Positions 40,901 through 52,458 of a DNA stretch of 64,000 bases are shown in pieces. The first letter of the stretch is position 1; the number at the start of each line of letters is the position of its first letter. The notes under the pieces are model-generated. The model was not told the origin of the DNA and ran no database searches. It saw only the letters and a list, made by a program, of their open reading frames with translations. The translations under genes were made by a program, and so were the position numbers. This DNA is from Tetradesmus obliquus. Its lineage: Eukaryota > Chlorophyta > Chlorophyceae > Sphaeropleales > Scenedesmaceae. Where the stretch lies: NCBI GenBank assembly GCA_030272155.1, contig CP126191.1, forward strand, positions 2,440,501 to 2,504,500. The letters run 5' to 3'.

Positions 40901-43900
40901 AGGCCCTGTTGCTAAGGGTTTTGTCGTGGTCGTCCTGCTCGTCCTTGCGTGCAGCCAGCTGGGAGTCGCGCTGCCCAACAGCCTCCTCCTGCAAGGTCCA
41001 GGCGGTGCAGCATCATGGCAGGGGGGAGACGGGGTCAGCAAGGCAGCTGAGTGGAACTAGCAGTCGGGCCCGCAGGTGTAAGCAGGTGTAAGAGCGCGTG
41101 GTGATGCTGCACAGCTCGCAGCGGCATGTGTATGGTGGTGGCAGCAGGTGACACAATATTGCGGCGTTGCCCTTCAGCAGCTCCACACACACATATCCTT
41201 ATATGAAAACCTGCAAGCACACCGTCTGCTGCATCTTCCAAGTTCTGTCCCTTGCCACTGGCTGGGCAGCTTGAGCATGCAGGCTGAAGGTGCCAAGCTA
41301 TCCCTGCCCCATGCTGCCCACCTTGGCCTGCAGGCGCATCTCCCTGTCAGTCAGCGCAGTCTCCCGCTGGTCGTTCACCAGCTGCGCCGCATGCAGCTCC
41401 GACTGCGCCGCAGTGAGCGCCTGCTGGCCCGCCTGCAGCGCAGCCTCGCGTGCCTGCAAGTCTTGCGTGGCAGCAGCGACTGCCGCCTCGCGGGAGGCAA
41501 GATTGGTGTTGCGCTCGTCCTGTGCAAAGGCGTTCTGCGCAAGCTCTGCTGCACGAGCGCTGCTGGCCCTGCAGGAGGATGCAAGAGCCGGGAAGTGCAG
41601 CAGAGTTGCCAGGCAGGTGGGCAGCAGTCAGGGCAGGCTTGCACACATGCACATTCATCAGCCTGCTTTGGCTTTGGTGTGCCTGCAAGCTGCGCCTGTT
41701 TCTGTTCGGATTACGGCATTCGCAGGCACCCATATGCTGCTGCGGCAACCACTCCCTGCTGCAGATGCTGAGCAAATCCCGCCCAGCCAATCTTCCCGCA
41801 CCTGCGCCCTGCCTCTAACTCCTCCTCCTGCTGCTGCACCGCTGCCTCCCGCTCGTCCAGTGCACGGGCGCGCGCCTCCTGCTCGTCCTTGCGCTTGTCG
41901 GCCTCAGCCAGCCGCTTGTTCAGAGCAGCCTCCTGCTTGGCCTGCGCGACGGGGAGAGGCGTGTGCAGGTGTGATGATTTGAGAAGAGTGCAGCAGCGCG
42001 TGCTGGTGGGCATGGAGAGAAATGTCTCACGCAGCGCATAGAGGATGCAGACATCAAGGAGCATGTCAGCGTGCCTTTGCGCAACAGCAAAAGTTGCAAT
42101 GCTTCATCTGCTTGAGCCAGGGAGGGGCCACAGGGCGGGCCAGGTGCAGCAAGTAACAAGCATAGCAGCAAGGGGAGCCAGCCAGTGACCAGCTCACCAG
42201 TTGTGCTGCGTGCTTCTCCTGGAACTTGCGCTCCTTGTCTGTGGCAATCTTCTGCTGGTTCTGCTCTTGCGAGCGCGCATCCAGTGAGGAGCGCAGCTCC
42301 TGCGGCAACAGACAAGCGGGCGGCATTGCAATGCGTCAGTCAATGCATATCAGATGCACAAACTACCATCGCAGCGGGTAACTACAGGCAGCTGCGTTTC
42401 AACATGCACCCTGTCTGCTCTGTTCAGCACGGTTGAAATGAACAGCATGCCCTACTGAGCTGAGACAGAGACACCAAGCAACTTTGGCCATGCCCTGCAC
42501 ACCAGGTGCACCTTCCAGTCCACACCAAGCAAACTGCTGCCTCACCTCCAGCTTCTGCTTCTCCTCATCCAGCTTGTCCTGCTGCTGCTGCTTCTCCTTC
42601 TCCAGCTTGGCCTGCTCCTGCTTGAGCTGCTTGCGCAGGGCATCAGCCTCCTTGCGCTCTCGCGCACCCTGAGCATCCACATCAGCCTGCGCCAGCCGCG
42701 CGTTGGCAAGGACCTCCTCAGCCTGCTGCTGTGCCTGCTCTGCGTCCTGCTGCGCCTGCTGTGCGCGCTGCTGCGCTGCTGCCTTCGCTGCATCTGCCGA
42801 TGCCTTTGCGGCAGCGACCTCCGCTGTCAGCTGCGCCTCGCGCTCTGCAAAGGTCTCCTGCTGCGCCTCCAGCTGCGCACGCAGGTCTGCAGCGGCAGGA
42901 GCGACATGATGCACTGGTGAGGACAACAACAGGGCTGAAAGTGTACTGCGGGGTTGGTTGGTGTGCCTAGACCATGTGGTGACTGAGCCGGGCGTTCCTG
43001 CAAAAGACTGCTTGCTGTGGTGGTGACCTGCTACATCGCTTGGCACCCACGGCACCAACCATAACATGCACGTCATATTGAAGCGACAAAAGCGGTGTCA
43101 GGTGATGGCTGCGCTTCTACGACTGCTAGCTGACACAACCACCACCACATGAGTGTTGCATGTGGCACGTACCTTTGAGCTGCTTGTCCTTGCTGGTCTC
43201 GCTGCTGCTGGCGGCATCAGCATCTGCTCGCAGCTGTGCCAGCTGCTGCTGCAGGGAGTCCACCTCAGCCTGCGGCATGACACGGCACACCGCACACGCA
43301 AAAGCAGCGCAGTGCAGCAGCGTTTGCAAGTGCTACTGCCTGTGTTTATATAAAGCGCTGCGGGTGATCTTTCAGCACGCAACCACACACACGCTAGGGA
43401 GCTGTGCAGCATTGCAGCCAGCATCCTCCATGGTGCATGCTGCAGGACTGGCTTCATAAATTGTGCGGTCAATTGATGGCAGGCTGTGGACAATGGGGCG
43501 GGCTTGAAAGTCTGCCAGCTGTAAGCGATGCCGGGGCGCCACTCATTTATCACCCACCTGGTGACGTGCTGCTTGCTGCTGCAGCTGCGCCTTGACGCCG
43601 TCAACCTGGGTGGCAAGCTGGTCACGCTGCTGTGCTGCCCGGTCAGCATCAGACCTGCAGCAGTGCCAGCAGCATGTGCAGCGGGCATGTAACGTCAAAG
43701 CAGCTCCAGCAGTCTGTTTGTTTGCTGCAGTTTGCATTGAGGCTGGTCAGGATGCTGTTGCTGATATGCTTGCACATATTTCTAGCACAGGCAGGGCCTT
43801 GACCTGTACAGTTGCGTGTCAATGTTTCGCTGAAGGACACCTGCACATGTAATGCCGCAGCACATCACGCCGCATGCCTGCGTAACAGTAACTGTGCTCA

Positions 43901-44602
43901 AAGTATTGGTGCTGCCTGCCAGCAGCATGGACGGTGCTCCAGCAGCACAAACCCACGCACCTGGCAGCCTGGCAGCCTGCATGCTCCGCTTGCAGCTGCT
44001 GCAGCTGTTGCTGCAATTCCTGCAAGCTACTATTCAGCCGCTGCTGCTCTGCTATGGATGATGCGTAGTATTCCTGCATCGCCTCCATGGCAGCCTGGGC
44101 ACAGCAGCAACATCACCAGCTTCAGTCGGCAGCAAGCAGACACTCCAGCCTGTCATTGCTGATGTGCAACTTGCGCCTATTTGCACGAGCGCATGAGCAA
44201 TGCAGTGCAGGCGTCGCTGTCACCCAGCAGAGCATGCAAGTGCTGCATGCCATCAGCTGCTGTAGTACTCATACCTGCCGCTGTGCTTCATAGTCCTCGA
44301 TTGCCAACGTCTGCTGGTCGCTGACAGCCCGCAGCTCCTCAACCTACAGCAGGAATGTCAACTGATTGTCAGTCTTTTGGCATTGCAAGCTGTCCCAGGC
44401 AGCCCTGCATGGCAGCAGTGCTCCAGTACCTCTCTTTGTGCCGCCTTGAGCTGGCGCTCCACTTCCCAGTACTCATCCCAGCTAACAGCAGCCAGGTCCT
44501 TCTTCCTGCGGAGCCAGGGTGGTCTTGAGTAACCCGTGCATATGTAAAGCACGAATGGGCCGTCAGATGCACGCACCTGACTGAGCTTGGCGTGTATGAC
44601 AT
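37123..44602 (-). CDS. Large coiled-coil protein with Ala-rich, RG-repeat C-terminal region (probably nuclear)
   Basis: No family recognised. Twelve exons: 44,577-44,602 (ATG), 44,430-44,505, 44,275-44,343, 43,961-44,094, 43,558-43,654, 43,173-43,269, 42,546-42,886, 42,198-42,299, 41,802-41,941, 41,322-41,568, 40,701-40,988 and a 3,294-nt last exon 37,123-40,416. They sum to 4,911 nt, 1,636 residues, all in phase. Residues 1 to about 540 are almost continuous Glu/Gln/Lys/Ala coiled coil, opening MSYTPSSVRKKDLAAVSWDE. Residues about 540-1,636 are low-complexity, Ala-dominated, with acidic patches, several R-G-R-G/R-R-G-R-G-R basic clusters, a KRKR segment (about 37,870-37,890), a perfect RG run (about 37,495-37,560) and the basic end SKRQKRL. 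Basic clusters and RG repeats suggest a nucleic-acid or chromatin-associated protein (inference). A lamina-like (NMCP/CRWN) role is possible but unproven. An alternative acceptor at 40,617 would add 67 codons in frame. Confidence 0.82.
37495..37560 (-). repeat. Arg-Gly dipeptide repeat coding segment
   Basis: The minus strand encodes about eleven RG-type dipeptides in a row (GRGRGRGRGRG followed by SRGRGRGRS) inside the coiled-coil protein. RG/RGG tracts commonly bind RNA or are arginine-methylated; here that is inference. Confidence 0.85.
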
Positions 44603-46090
44603 ATTGCCCTTGAGTTGATCAATGTTGCCCGGCTATTTCAGAGCAGCGCATGTGCATTCGCCATCCACTGCTTCAAATGCATAATTGTTAATAGCTTGAC
44701 TCGAAGAAGCAGCTGTCGACGAGGGTGCACTGCCACTCGGCAGCAGTCCTTGATGCTGTGCTTGTACTTCTCGCTGACAAGACGCACCGCTTGCTGTGCA
44801 TGCTAACTGCTCATTGCACCCATCGGCAGCTGTCGGCAGCCTCCTTCAACAATTTGCAGTCGGTGCACCGGGGCGCAGGTTTGCTTTCAAACTGCCCCTG
44901 CAATGTTCGGGGTCGTCAATTGATCTTTCATGTTGATTTAAACATGTAACAAAAATATACATCTGCTGACACAAAGTAGATGATCGCAGCACTCAGCGAC
45001 ACGTGGCGGGTGCCCAGGCTGCTGTGCAGCTGCCACCTTCAAGATCGGCACGCTCCACCTCGTGGGGCATTGAAACAGCAGAACAACTTGAGTTTGGCTT
45101 ATAAACGTGACGTGCTGCCCAAAAGCTGCTGCTATAGGTCAGGTTCTACTTTTGTGTGTGCTTCCCTGCAGAAGACACACCTTGCGTCAAGAAAACAGCA
45201 TCTGTGGCGCACAGACAGCATCTGTTCCTTGACGTGTGCAGCACAGGAGGATATCTGCCCTTCTACTTCGCACGCTTCTTCATGGACAAGACCAGGCGAT
45301 GCAGTCGGCTGCACAGCCTCTGCCTGCTGCTAAGTTGAGCCTATCGTCAGAGGTGTCCCCATCAGCGGCAGTGCAGTGACTCGCTTACGAGATGCAGTGC
45401 AAGACTCAGAGCAAACATAGTGGTCCTCACTGCAGATGCAAGAGGGATGCATCCGATGAGTCCAGAGTCTAAAGGGCTGTAGCATGCTACAGGCGATGCG
45501 CATCGCCTCAGCTGGTCAAGCACTGGGGACGTCTCGCAGCCACTGCTGCAAAGGTGCATTCCAAAACCTGCAGTCAGCCAGGAGTCAGGGTCGGTTCGAC
45601 ACAATAAAATTTGGGGCCTCCAGAGCTGTGCTGGCGCCTCAGGGCACCAGAGCTGGTGCAGTGCGCTGGCAGCTAGAGCTGCAGCTAGAGCTGCCAGCTT
45701 CAAGAAAGCACAACATACGCTGTGCACCTAGCCTGGACGGTCTTTGTTGTGATGCTGCTTGGCCGTTCCATGCACGCGGAGCTGGCCCTGCCACCCTTCG
45801 CAAAAGGACAGAGCTTCACCACACCATGGGTGTGCGGTTTACTGTGAACCTTGGACGTCAACCACTCCTGCATTCGGCCCGCTGCCAGCAACCGGCCTGA
45901 GCACAGCCCCCTGGCAACATCTGGTGAATCCATTACCTCCTTCACACAGCCATGGCCGAGAATGCGCGCAGTTCGAGCTGAGCCTGATTACTGAGTCACA
46001 GCTGCTACCCGCCCCCAAGCGACTACACAGGCGACAGGCAGTGCCTCGTTTAGCTTACGTCAGCATATTGTGCAGCTCGCTGCGGCGCTG
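44603..46090. other. Divergent intergenic region between the coiled-coil gene and membrane protein copy A
   Basis: About 1.5 kb that must contain promoters for the minus-strand gene starting at 44,602 and the plus-strand gene starting at 46,091. A plus-strand ORF with ATG at 45,484 runs 138 codons to 45,900. Its first part is rich in Arg, Ser and Ala with few acids, rather like an organelle transit peptide, but there is no mature domain, so it is not called as a gene. Confidence 0.45.
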
Positions 46091-47153
46091 ATGGGGTTGA
46101 AGTCCAGCGGTCGTGGCGCCTTGCCCTCGTTCGCCGTGTGGCAGGCCCACCAGCTACTGGCGAGAGACGTGCTCTTCGGCTCGTTCCTGCTGCTGACGTT
46201 TTGCCTGTACCTCTTCAAGACAGCACCGGCTGCCTGCGAAATAGGCCCCGAGCCCGCCCTAACAGCAGCAGACAGCAGCAACACCCGTAGTGAGCAGCAG
46301 CACTGGCCGCTGGCTTGGCAATTCTTCTGCAGGCCCTTCTCACTTACACCAAGCACCTCCAGCCTCCAGCAGCTTGCAGCGCCATGGCAGCAGCAGCAGC
46401 AGCTGCTGTCTGCTGCTTGCCAGGCAGTGCAAGATGCTGGGAATGCGTGCATTGCACCCAATACAGCTGGCCAGCAGCAGCAGGCGCAAGCTCAGGGCAG
46501 CTTCTTGGCGATTGCTGGTGGCTGGGCGCTTCTGGCAATCGGTGCAGCAGGATGGGCTGTCAAGGGCGTGGCAACAAAGCTGCTGGCCAACTGCACGGGC
46601 ATACTGGTGTGCTGCCTGCAGGTGAGCAAGCTGTGCTACGAGGGCGATTGTGCTAATTATGTCGGTCTGCGCAGCTTCTGCAGTATGCCATGCGTCAAAC
46701 ATATATGAAACTTTGAACAGGGCAGCCGCCGTTGAATATTGCACATGCCACGCCCTTGACAGCCCATCCTGTCAATGAATATTGCACATGCAAATTCCAT
46801 CACTTCACTCGTGCCTGCAGTGCGTGCATTGCTGCTCAAGCGCCCAGGCTGCTGCATGGCTGGTCTTGTCATGCTTCACGCTAAATGACACCCTGCTTGG
46901 TCTAAATCTTGCTGTCGTCCTTCTCTTCTACAGGCGATGTTTGTGTACTTCGCGTGTGGCTGGCTGACCGGAGACCCTTTCCACATGCTCATCCCTCCGC
47001 TACGCCTAGGGCTGCTGCTGGTGCTGTGCACCCCGCTGCCACTGCCCAACCTGCCGCTGCTGGCTCGCTCCTTGGCAGCATGGCCAGCGAAATACTCCAC
47101 GCACCACCGACTAGCTGGGGCAGTAGTGAGGGCAAGCAGCAGCAAGGCAGCTG

Positions 47154-47185
<32 letters not shown>

Positions 47186-48416
47186 TCCTCCTGGGTGGTG
47201 TGGTACCGCCCAGCCATGTACTGGCAGCAGCCGCGCCTGCGGCAGTGGGTGATTCTGGCACAGCGGCTGCTGCCGCCACTCACTGCTGCTGCCAGTGTGG
47301 GCTTCATCCCTGAGCGTTTCTTTGAGCTGGCCTCCCTGCGCTACTGGCCCATGGCTGGGCAGTACATCTACCTTGGCTGGACTGCATTTATGCTTGCGGT
47401 GAGCGCCAGCGCCTGCGGCGCTGCAGCAACTGGACAATCCAGGGATTGGCAGGGCAGCGGTGCATGACATGGCACTGCTGACATAGCTGCTTATGTGCAT
47501 GATCAGATGACAGTGTATTGCATCGTGACATGCGCGTCTGCCCTGCAGTGCTAGCTCCAATATGGCAACAGCTGGATACTTCTCGCACAGCAAAGGCATC
47601 TACAAAGCTCTTATGTTTGACGATATAGCATGCGATGCACATTGCAATGCACACCACATCAGCTCAGCAGTTGCAGCAGCCCAATGCACTCAGCGCTGCC
47701 TGCACCCCTGCCTTCCCGCCCCCTGCCTGGCCACCCACCCCCTCCCGCTCCTTCCTGCAGCTGCCGCTGCGGCTGCACCTGGCGTCCTCGCTGGCGGAGT
47801 GGCTGCTCATCTCCTCCACCGCGCTGCGCGTGAACAGCGTGTACCACGGCATCCCCCCGGCCAGCGCCACCAGCCTGCAGCAGCTGCTGGCCAGCGCGCT
47901 GTTCGTGCTGGTGCTGCCAGCAGCAGGCGTGATGTGGCTGGAGCGGGGGCAGCGCGCCCGCTACCAGCAGCTGCAGCAGAGGCTGCGGGACGCCGGTCAG
48001 GAGGAGGAGGAGCAGCAGCATGGGCAGGAGAAAGCCAGCTGCAGCGCATTCATCGCCAAGCAGCAGAGTTGCGGCACAGAGGATCCCGCTGCAAGCACAG
48101 CAGCAATGGACAGCAGCAATGGCGCTGTCTGCAGCAGCACGAACCTGCGGCACTCCGTGCTGATCAAGAGGAGCGGCAGTGGCCAGCAAACCGGCAGCAA
48201 CAGCACCACGCACACCAGCAGCAAGCCTGTCAGCAGCTTTGCCGTGCTGGCTCATGCAGATGCACCTGATGCTCAGCAGCAGGGACAGCAGCAGCAGCAG
48301 CAGCAACCAGCAGGCTGCAGCCCTACTGCATCTGATGCTGCAGACACTAATGCTGGAGTGGAGCAGCCCATATCACCTTTGGCCCGTGCCAGCAGCAGCA
48401 GCATACCACCCAGACA

Positions 48417-48448
<32 letters not shown>

Positions 48449-49725
48449 AGTCACGCAGGAGCAGGAGGCAGAGTGCCCCTTTGGGCAGCAGCATGAGCCA
48501 GCAGCTCATGGCAGACATTGCCGCTAGCCTGCAGCTGGCAGCAGCAGCAAACCCACCTCCCTCAGCACCTGCTGCTGCTGAGAAGCTGTCAGACCATGCA
48601 GCCGCCCCCCACATGACAGCCACACCAGCAGGCCTGCCAGCAACACAAGAGACGGCGCACCCAACACAGAAAACAGCAGCGGGCAACCAGCAGGACACTA
48701 CGTATGCGCAGCACATGTCGCCGGCTCTAGATCTGGCTCCTGACAGTGGCGGCATTCACAGTAGCAGGGATTTCCTGGCTTGCTTGGAGGAGTTTGCAGC
48801 CCCCAACCCGGCTCTGTCAGACCCTTGTGAAGCACCAGCAGCAGCAGCAGCAGCAGGCCCGGATCCGGCAAGCACCAGCAGCGCATATTCTGCGCTGCGC
48901 AATGAAATGCAGGCTGGTCTGCATGCCCTGCTTGGGCAGGAGACTGCTGCTGCTGTGCTGGCTGCTGCTGAGGCTGCTGCTGGCAGTGCATGTGGCCCGT
49001 GGCCTGGAGCAATGCCTCACTACACCTCACTGGCTGCCACCATGCCTGTTAGTGTCAAGGTGGGTGTGCTGGCATTTGTGCATCTGCGGCTTTGCAGGCA
49101 ATTGCAAGAAGTGCAGTGTATATCATAAGTGCATTGCAGCTAGGGCAACTGACAAGCTCTTTGGTGCTTCAGAGTTATCAGCAGTGCTGTTTTGAGCGCG
49201 CATGGCAGGTTGTAGTGTGCTGTGCAGATTCCAGCAGCAACATCCACAACCGTCAGTGACAGAATTGTTGAAGGTGCCTTCCTGCATGCCTGCTTTGCCC
49301 CCGTGCAGGTGCACACCTCGCACAGCAACGTGGGTGTGCTGTCCCCGCTGCTGGGCAGCACCCTGGCCGCGCAGCTGTCCCCCTTCAGCAGCGCAGCCGC
49401 GCCGCTGCAGCTGGCCACTGCCTGCTTCCCTGGCTGCGTGCAGCTGCTGGGGAACATCATCGCAGTGAAAGCAGCAGCAGCACGGCCGGGTGAAGGTGGT
49501 TGGGCAGCAGGCAGCAGCAGCAGTGCTGGTGGAGATGGTTCAATGCGAGCAGTGGCTGCAAACGCTGAAACTGTTGCTGCTGGCCTGCTGGATAACGTGA
49601 ACATTGGCATGGCAGCAGCTTGCGCTTCAAGAACAGCAGCAGCAGCAGGCCACCTGGCTGCTGCTGAGGGCCTGCCTGCTGTTGATGTGGCGGTGGGCAC
49701 AGCAGCAGCAAGCTCGGCAGGAGAT

Positions 49726-49781
<56 letters not shown>

Positions 49782-52458
49782 GTCAGGCAAAGTGGTGCCT
49801 CCTGCTCATGTCGCCCTTCAGTGGTGCAGCCTGGCCTGCCTGGCAGCTGGGCGGCAGCAGACGCTGACCCTGCACCTGCAGCTGACAGCACCTCAAGGGG
49901 CAGCAGCAACAGCAGCAGGTGTTGATGGTGGCAGTGCGGGCTGGTGCCGGTTGCTGGCCTTCAACAGCAGCGGCGTGCTGCTGGATGAGACGGCACAGCT
50001 GCAGGAGGCGCTGCGGTGAGGGGGAAGTGGGGCCAGGGTGATGTAATTAGCACCTGACCCTGAGTATGCAGCAGCGTACCTTAATGTGACCCACCCTTCT
50101 TTTGTGCACGCAGCTTAGGCACCTGTTTTGACATGCCTGCACATACATGTGGCTTGATGGGTAACATGATGTTGATCCCTGCACATACATACAGAAGCTG
50201 GGGGGGCAGCTGGCTTGCTTGTTTCCGTCACATGCCAGCACTTGCACCAAGTGTGTCTGGAGTGGCCACTCCACAACGTTGCAATTCTGTGTTGCCCAGA
50301 TGTACATGCATGCCAAGCAAGCCCTCTAAACCTCTGTGTGCTGTGCTTTGTTGTGCTGTGCAGTGTGGCCCTGCCTGCCCAGGCTGCCGGGCTGTGCCAC
50401 ATTGCGCTGCTGCCAGGACCCAAGCCAGACACCACCACAGCACCCAGCAGCAGCAACATAGAGGTCCGAAGGGCATGCGATGCCACACCACGTGTGGCCG
50501 CTGCTGCTGCTGCTGCTGCTGCTCCCTTGCTGCTGCTGCCGCTGCTGGTGCTGTCAGAAGAGGCAGCAGCAGAGCTGCAGCAGGCGTGGCAGGCAGCAGC
50601 GCTAACCGCTGGCAAGAGCGCTGCTGCTGCTGCTGCCCCAGCAGACAGTGCAAACAGCAGCGATGTCGCAGCAACGATAGCAGCAGCGTGGGCTGGTGCT
50701 GTGTCCAGCATGACAGTCGACATTGCATATGTGCTGGCAGCTTGCAGCGCTCAGCCTGCAGGAGGATTAACAACAGTGAGCATCGACGTGACAGGCAGCG
50801 CTGCAGCAGCAGGCAGCAGCAGCAGCGCTGCAGAGAAGCTGCCCACACCCCTGCCTGCTGCAGTGTCAGCTGTGCTGTGCAATGTGCTGCAGCACCTTGC
50901 GGCAAGTGGCATGTTTCACACCATGAAGTTCCTGGTAGATGTCGCTACAACAGCCACTGCAGGCACAGCAGCAGCAGCCGGCAGCAGCAGCAGCAGCAGC
51001 CAGGTTAGCTGCACACGCAGCTGCTCAGAGGTGGAGCCTCTGGATGAATTTGAGCAGCCTGATGCAGCTGATGCAGGATCGGCTGCTGCCAAGGCTCGTA
51101 CACTGGAGCAATATGCTACTGAATGCAGCACCACTCATGGTTCAGCTGCCGGCTGCAGCTCGCATGCACTGAATGCAGCAGCAGCAGCTACAGCTCCCAA
51201 TCCTGCAAGCTGCACAGAACCGCCCGTGCCGCTTCTGCAGCTGCTGTGTGGCTTTGCAGACCCCGGCGTTGAGTCCCGCTTCATGGCTGCCACCTTCAGC
51301 AGCAGCACCACCCTGGACCTGTTCACTGCACTGTACAACGTGACAATGGGGGTGGGCTGCTGGTTTGCAGCAGGCGCAAAGCTGCGCTCCCTCACCTCCC
51401 CACAGCAGCTGCAGCAGCAGTATGCAGGGAGTGCGAAGTTTGCCGCATACCAGGCAGCGGCAGCAGCAGCATGGCTGGGTGGCTGGAGCATCAGGCTTGT
51501 ATGGAGTGTGGTGGTGGTGTTCCTGCTGCATATTGGGCCCTCCCTGGCAGTTGCATGGCTGCTGCTGCGCACACACCTCAAGCTGCAGCGAGTGCGCAAG
51601 CAGCAGCAGCCAACAGCAAGTCCAGCAGCGGCGTGCAGCCCACAAGCACAGCGGAATCCTAAGGCAGGGGGCACTACAGAGCACACAGCAGCAGCAGTGT
51701 TTGGCGCAGCAGGCTTTGCGCGGCAGCGGCTGCTGGCGCTGTGTGTTGTGTCAGTCTCGCTGCTGAACCTGCTGTGTGCCAGTGGCGGCGTGATCGCGCC
51801 GATCATGATTGTGCGGGCGTGGGGCCTGCACAGCTGGGCTCAGGATGCTGCCATGACGCTGGTGCTGGTAGTCAAGGCCTGGATGTACCAGGTGAGGATC
51901 AGCCACAGGAGGTTATAACTGTTATAACTGTTACTGTTGAAACTGAATAACAGTTGGTGCTGGTGGTGAAGGCCTGGATGTACCAGGTGCGGAAGGCAGA
52001 CACAGCTGCTGTCACGCGTGTCATGCGTACGGGTGCTGCCAGCAACTTTTTGATGTTAGCAACAGTTCAGTGCGTGATGTGCATGTAAAACCTACAGTGT
52101 TCAGAGCAGTGGGCGGCCAGTCATGTTGTGTGTCAGCGGCATGCCTGGCATCCTTGCTGGCAAGGAAATTGGGGTAGGCTACCTTGCAAGCTGGCTGCTG
52201 CTGCTGCTGATCGGCTTCTGTGCTGCTGCTATATCCTCCACGCAGGTGCCCTTCCACTGGTTTGTGCCGCTGATGGCAACTGAGGTGGCAACACACGCTT
52301 ACGGCAGCTATGTGTTTGACCTGCAGCCCCGCTACTGGCTGGCTGTGCGCTACCTGACAGGCCTGGCCATTGCCATGGCGGTGGCTGCTGCGCACAATGC
52401 GCTTGCACGCAAGCAGTTCTGCAGCCATGGCAGCAGGCGCAAGGCAAAGGTTGCTTGA
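46091..52458 (+). CDS. Multi-pass membrane protein, unrecognised family, copy A
   Basis: Six exons: 46,091-46,621, 46,934-47,398, 47,761-49,059, 49,309-50,015, 50,364-51,891, 52,246-52,458; they sum to 4,743 nt (1,580 residues). All junctions are phase 0 except exon 4/5 (phase 2). Hydrophobic segments include LLARDVLFGSFLLLTFCLYL (exon 1), MFVYFACGW, RLGLLLVLCTPLPLPNLPLL and YIYLGWTAFMLA (exon 2), LLASALFVLVLPAAGVMW (exon 3), RLVWSVVVVFLLHIGPSLAV and RLLALCVVSVSLLNLL (exon 5), and LTGLAIAMAVAAAH (exon 6). The last two exons end in tryptophan-rich membrane-edge motifs (VKAWMYQ; PFHWFVPLMATEVATHAYGS). Long Ser/Gln/Ala low-complexity loops separate them, chiefly residues about 400-740 and 840-900. 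The start is set by alignment with copy B; a frame open to 46,070 exists upstream. Function unknown; a receptor, channel or scaffold cannot be told apart. Confidence 0.85.
47154..47193 (+). repeat. (AGC)n run encoding poly-Ser in copy A exon 2
   Basis: About eleven Ser codons in a row, immediately before the conserved SWVVWYRPAMYWQQPRLR motif. Copy B has a Thr/Ser-rich stretch at the same place. Confidence 0.9.
47761..47982 (+). repeat. 222-nt block identical to copy B (inverted)
   Basis: Compared base by base with the reverse complement of 60,076-60,297, this stretch shows no difference, including third codon positions. Identity starts at the first base of exon 3 (the intron before it differs) and ends in the codons after QQLQQR. 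Confidence 0.93.
48417..48449 (+). repeat. (AGC)n run encoding poly-Ser in copy A exon 3
   Basis: About ten consecutive Ser codons in the long cytosol-like low-complexity loop of copy A, followed by the basic segment KSRRSRRQS. Confidence 0.88.
49726..49780 (+). repeat. (GCA)n run encoding poly-Ala in copy A exon 4
   Basis: About eighteen GCA codons follow AGD, encoding poly-Ala. The same place in copy B has only about seven Ala codons. Confidence 0.9.
51859..51989 (+). repeat. Tandem duplication of the exon 5 end of copy A (candidate micro-exon)
   Basis: The bases encoding LVLVVKAWMYQ at the end of exon 5 (to 51,891) recur at 51,954-51,986 with only a few changes and again end in TACCAG before a GT. 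The second copy is preceded by AATAACAG. It would be a 33-nt exon encoding the same 11 residues, phase 0 at both ends, with a 62-nt intron (51,892-51,953) before it. The spacer contains TGTTATAAC-type short repeats. Whether it is spliced in is unknown. Confidence 0.75.

Noticed and set aside
47659..48306. 215-codon minus-strand ORF and its near twin at 59,851-60,498 on the plus strand
   Set aside because: Both are antisense to exon 3 of the paralogues. Their similarity simply reflects the 222-nt identical block.
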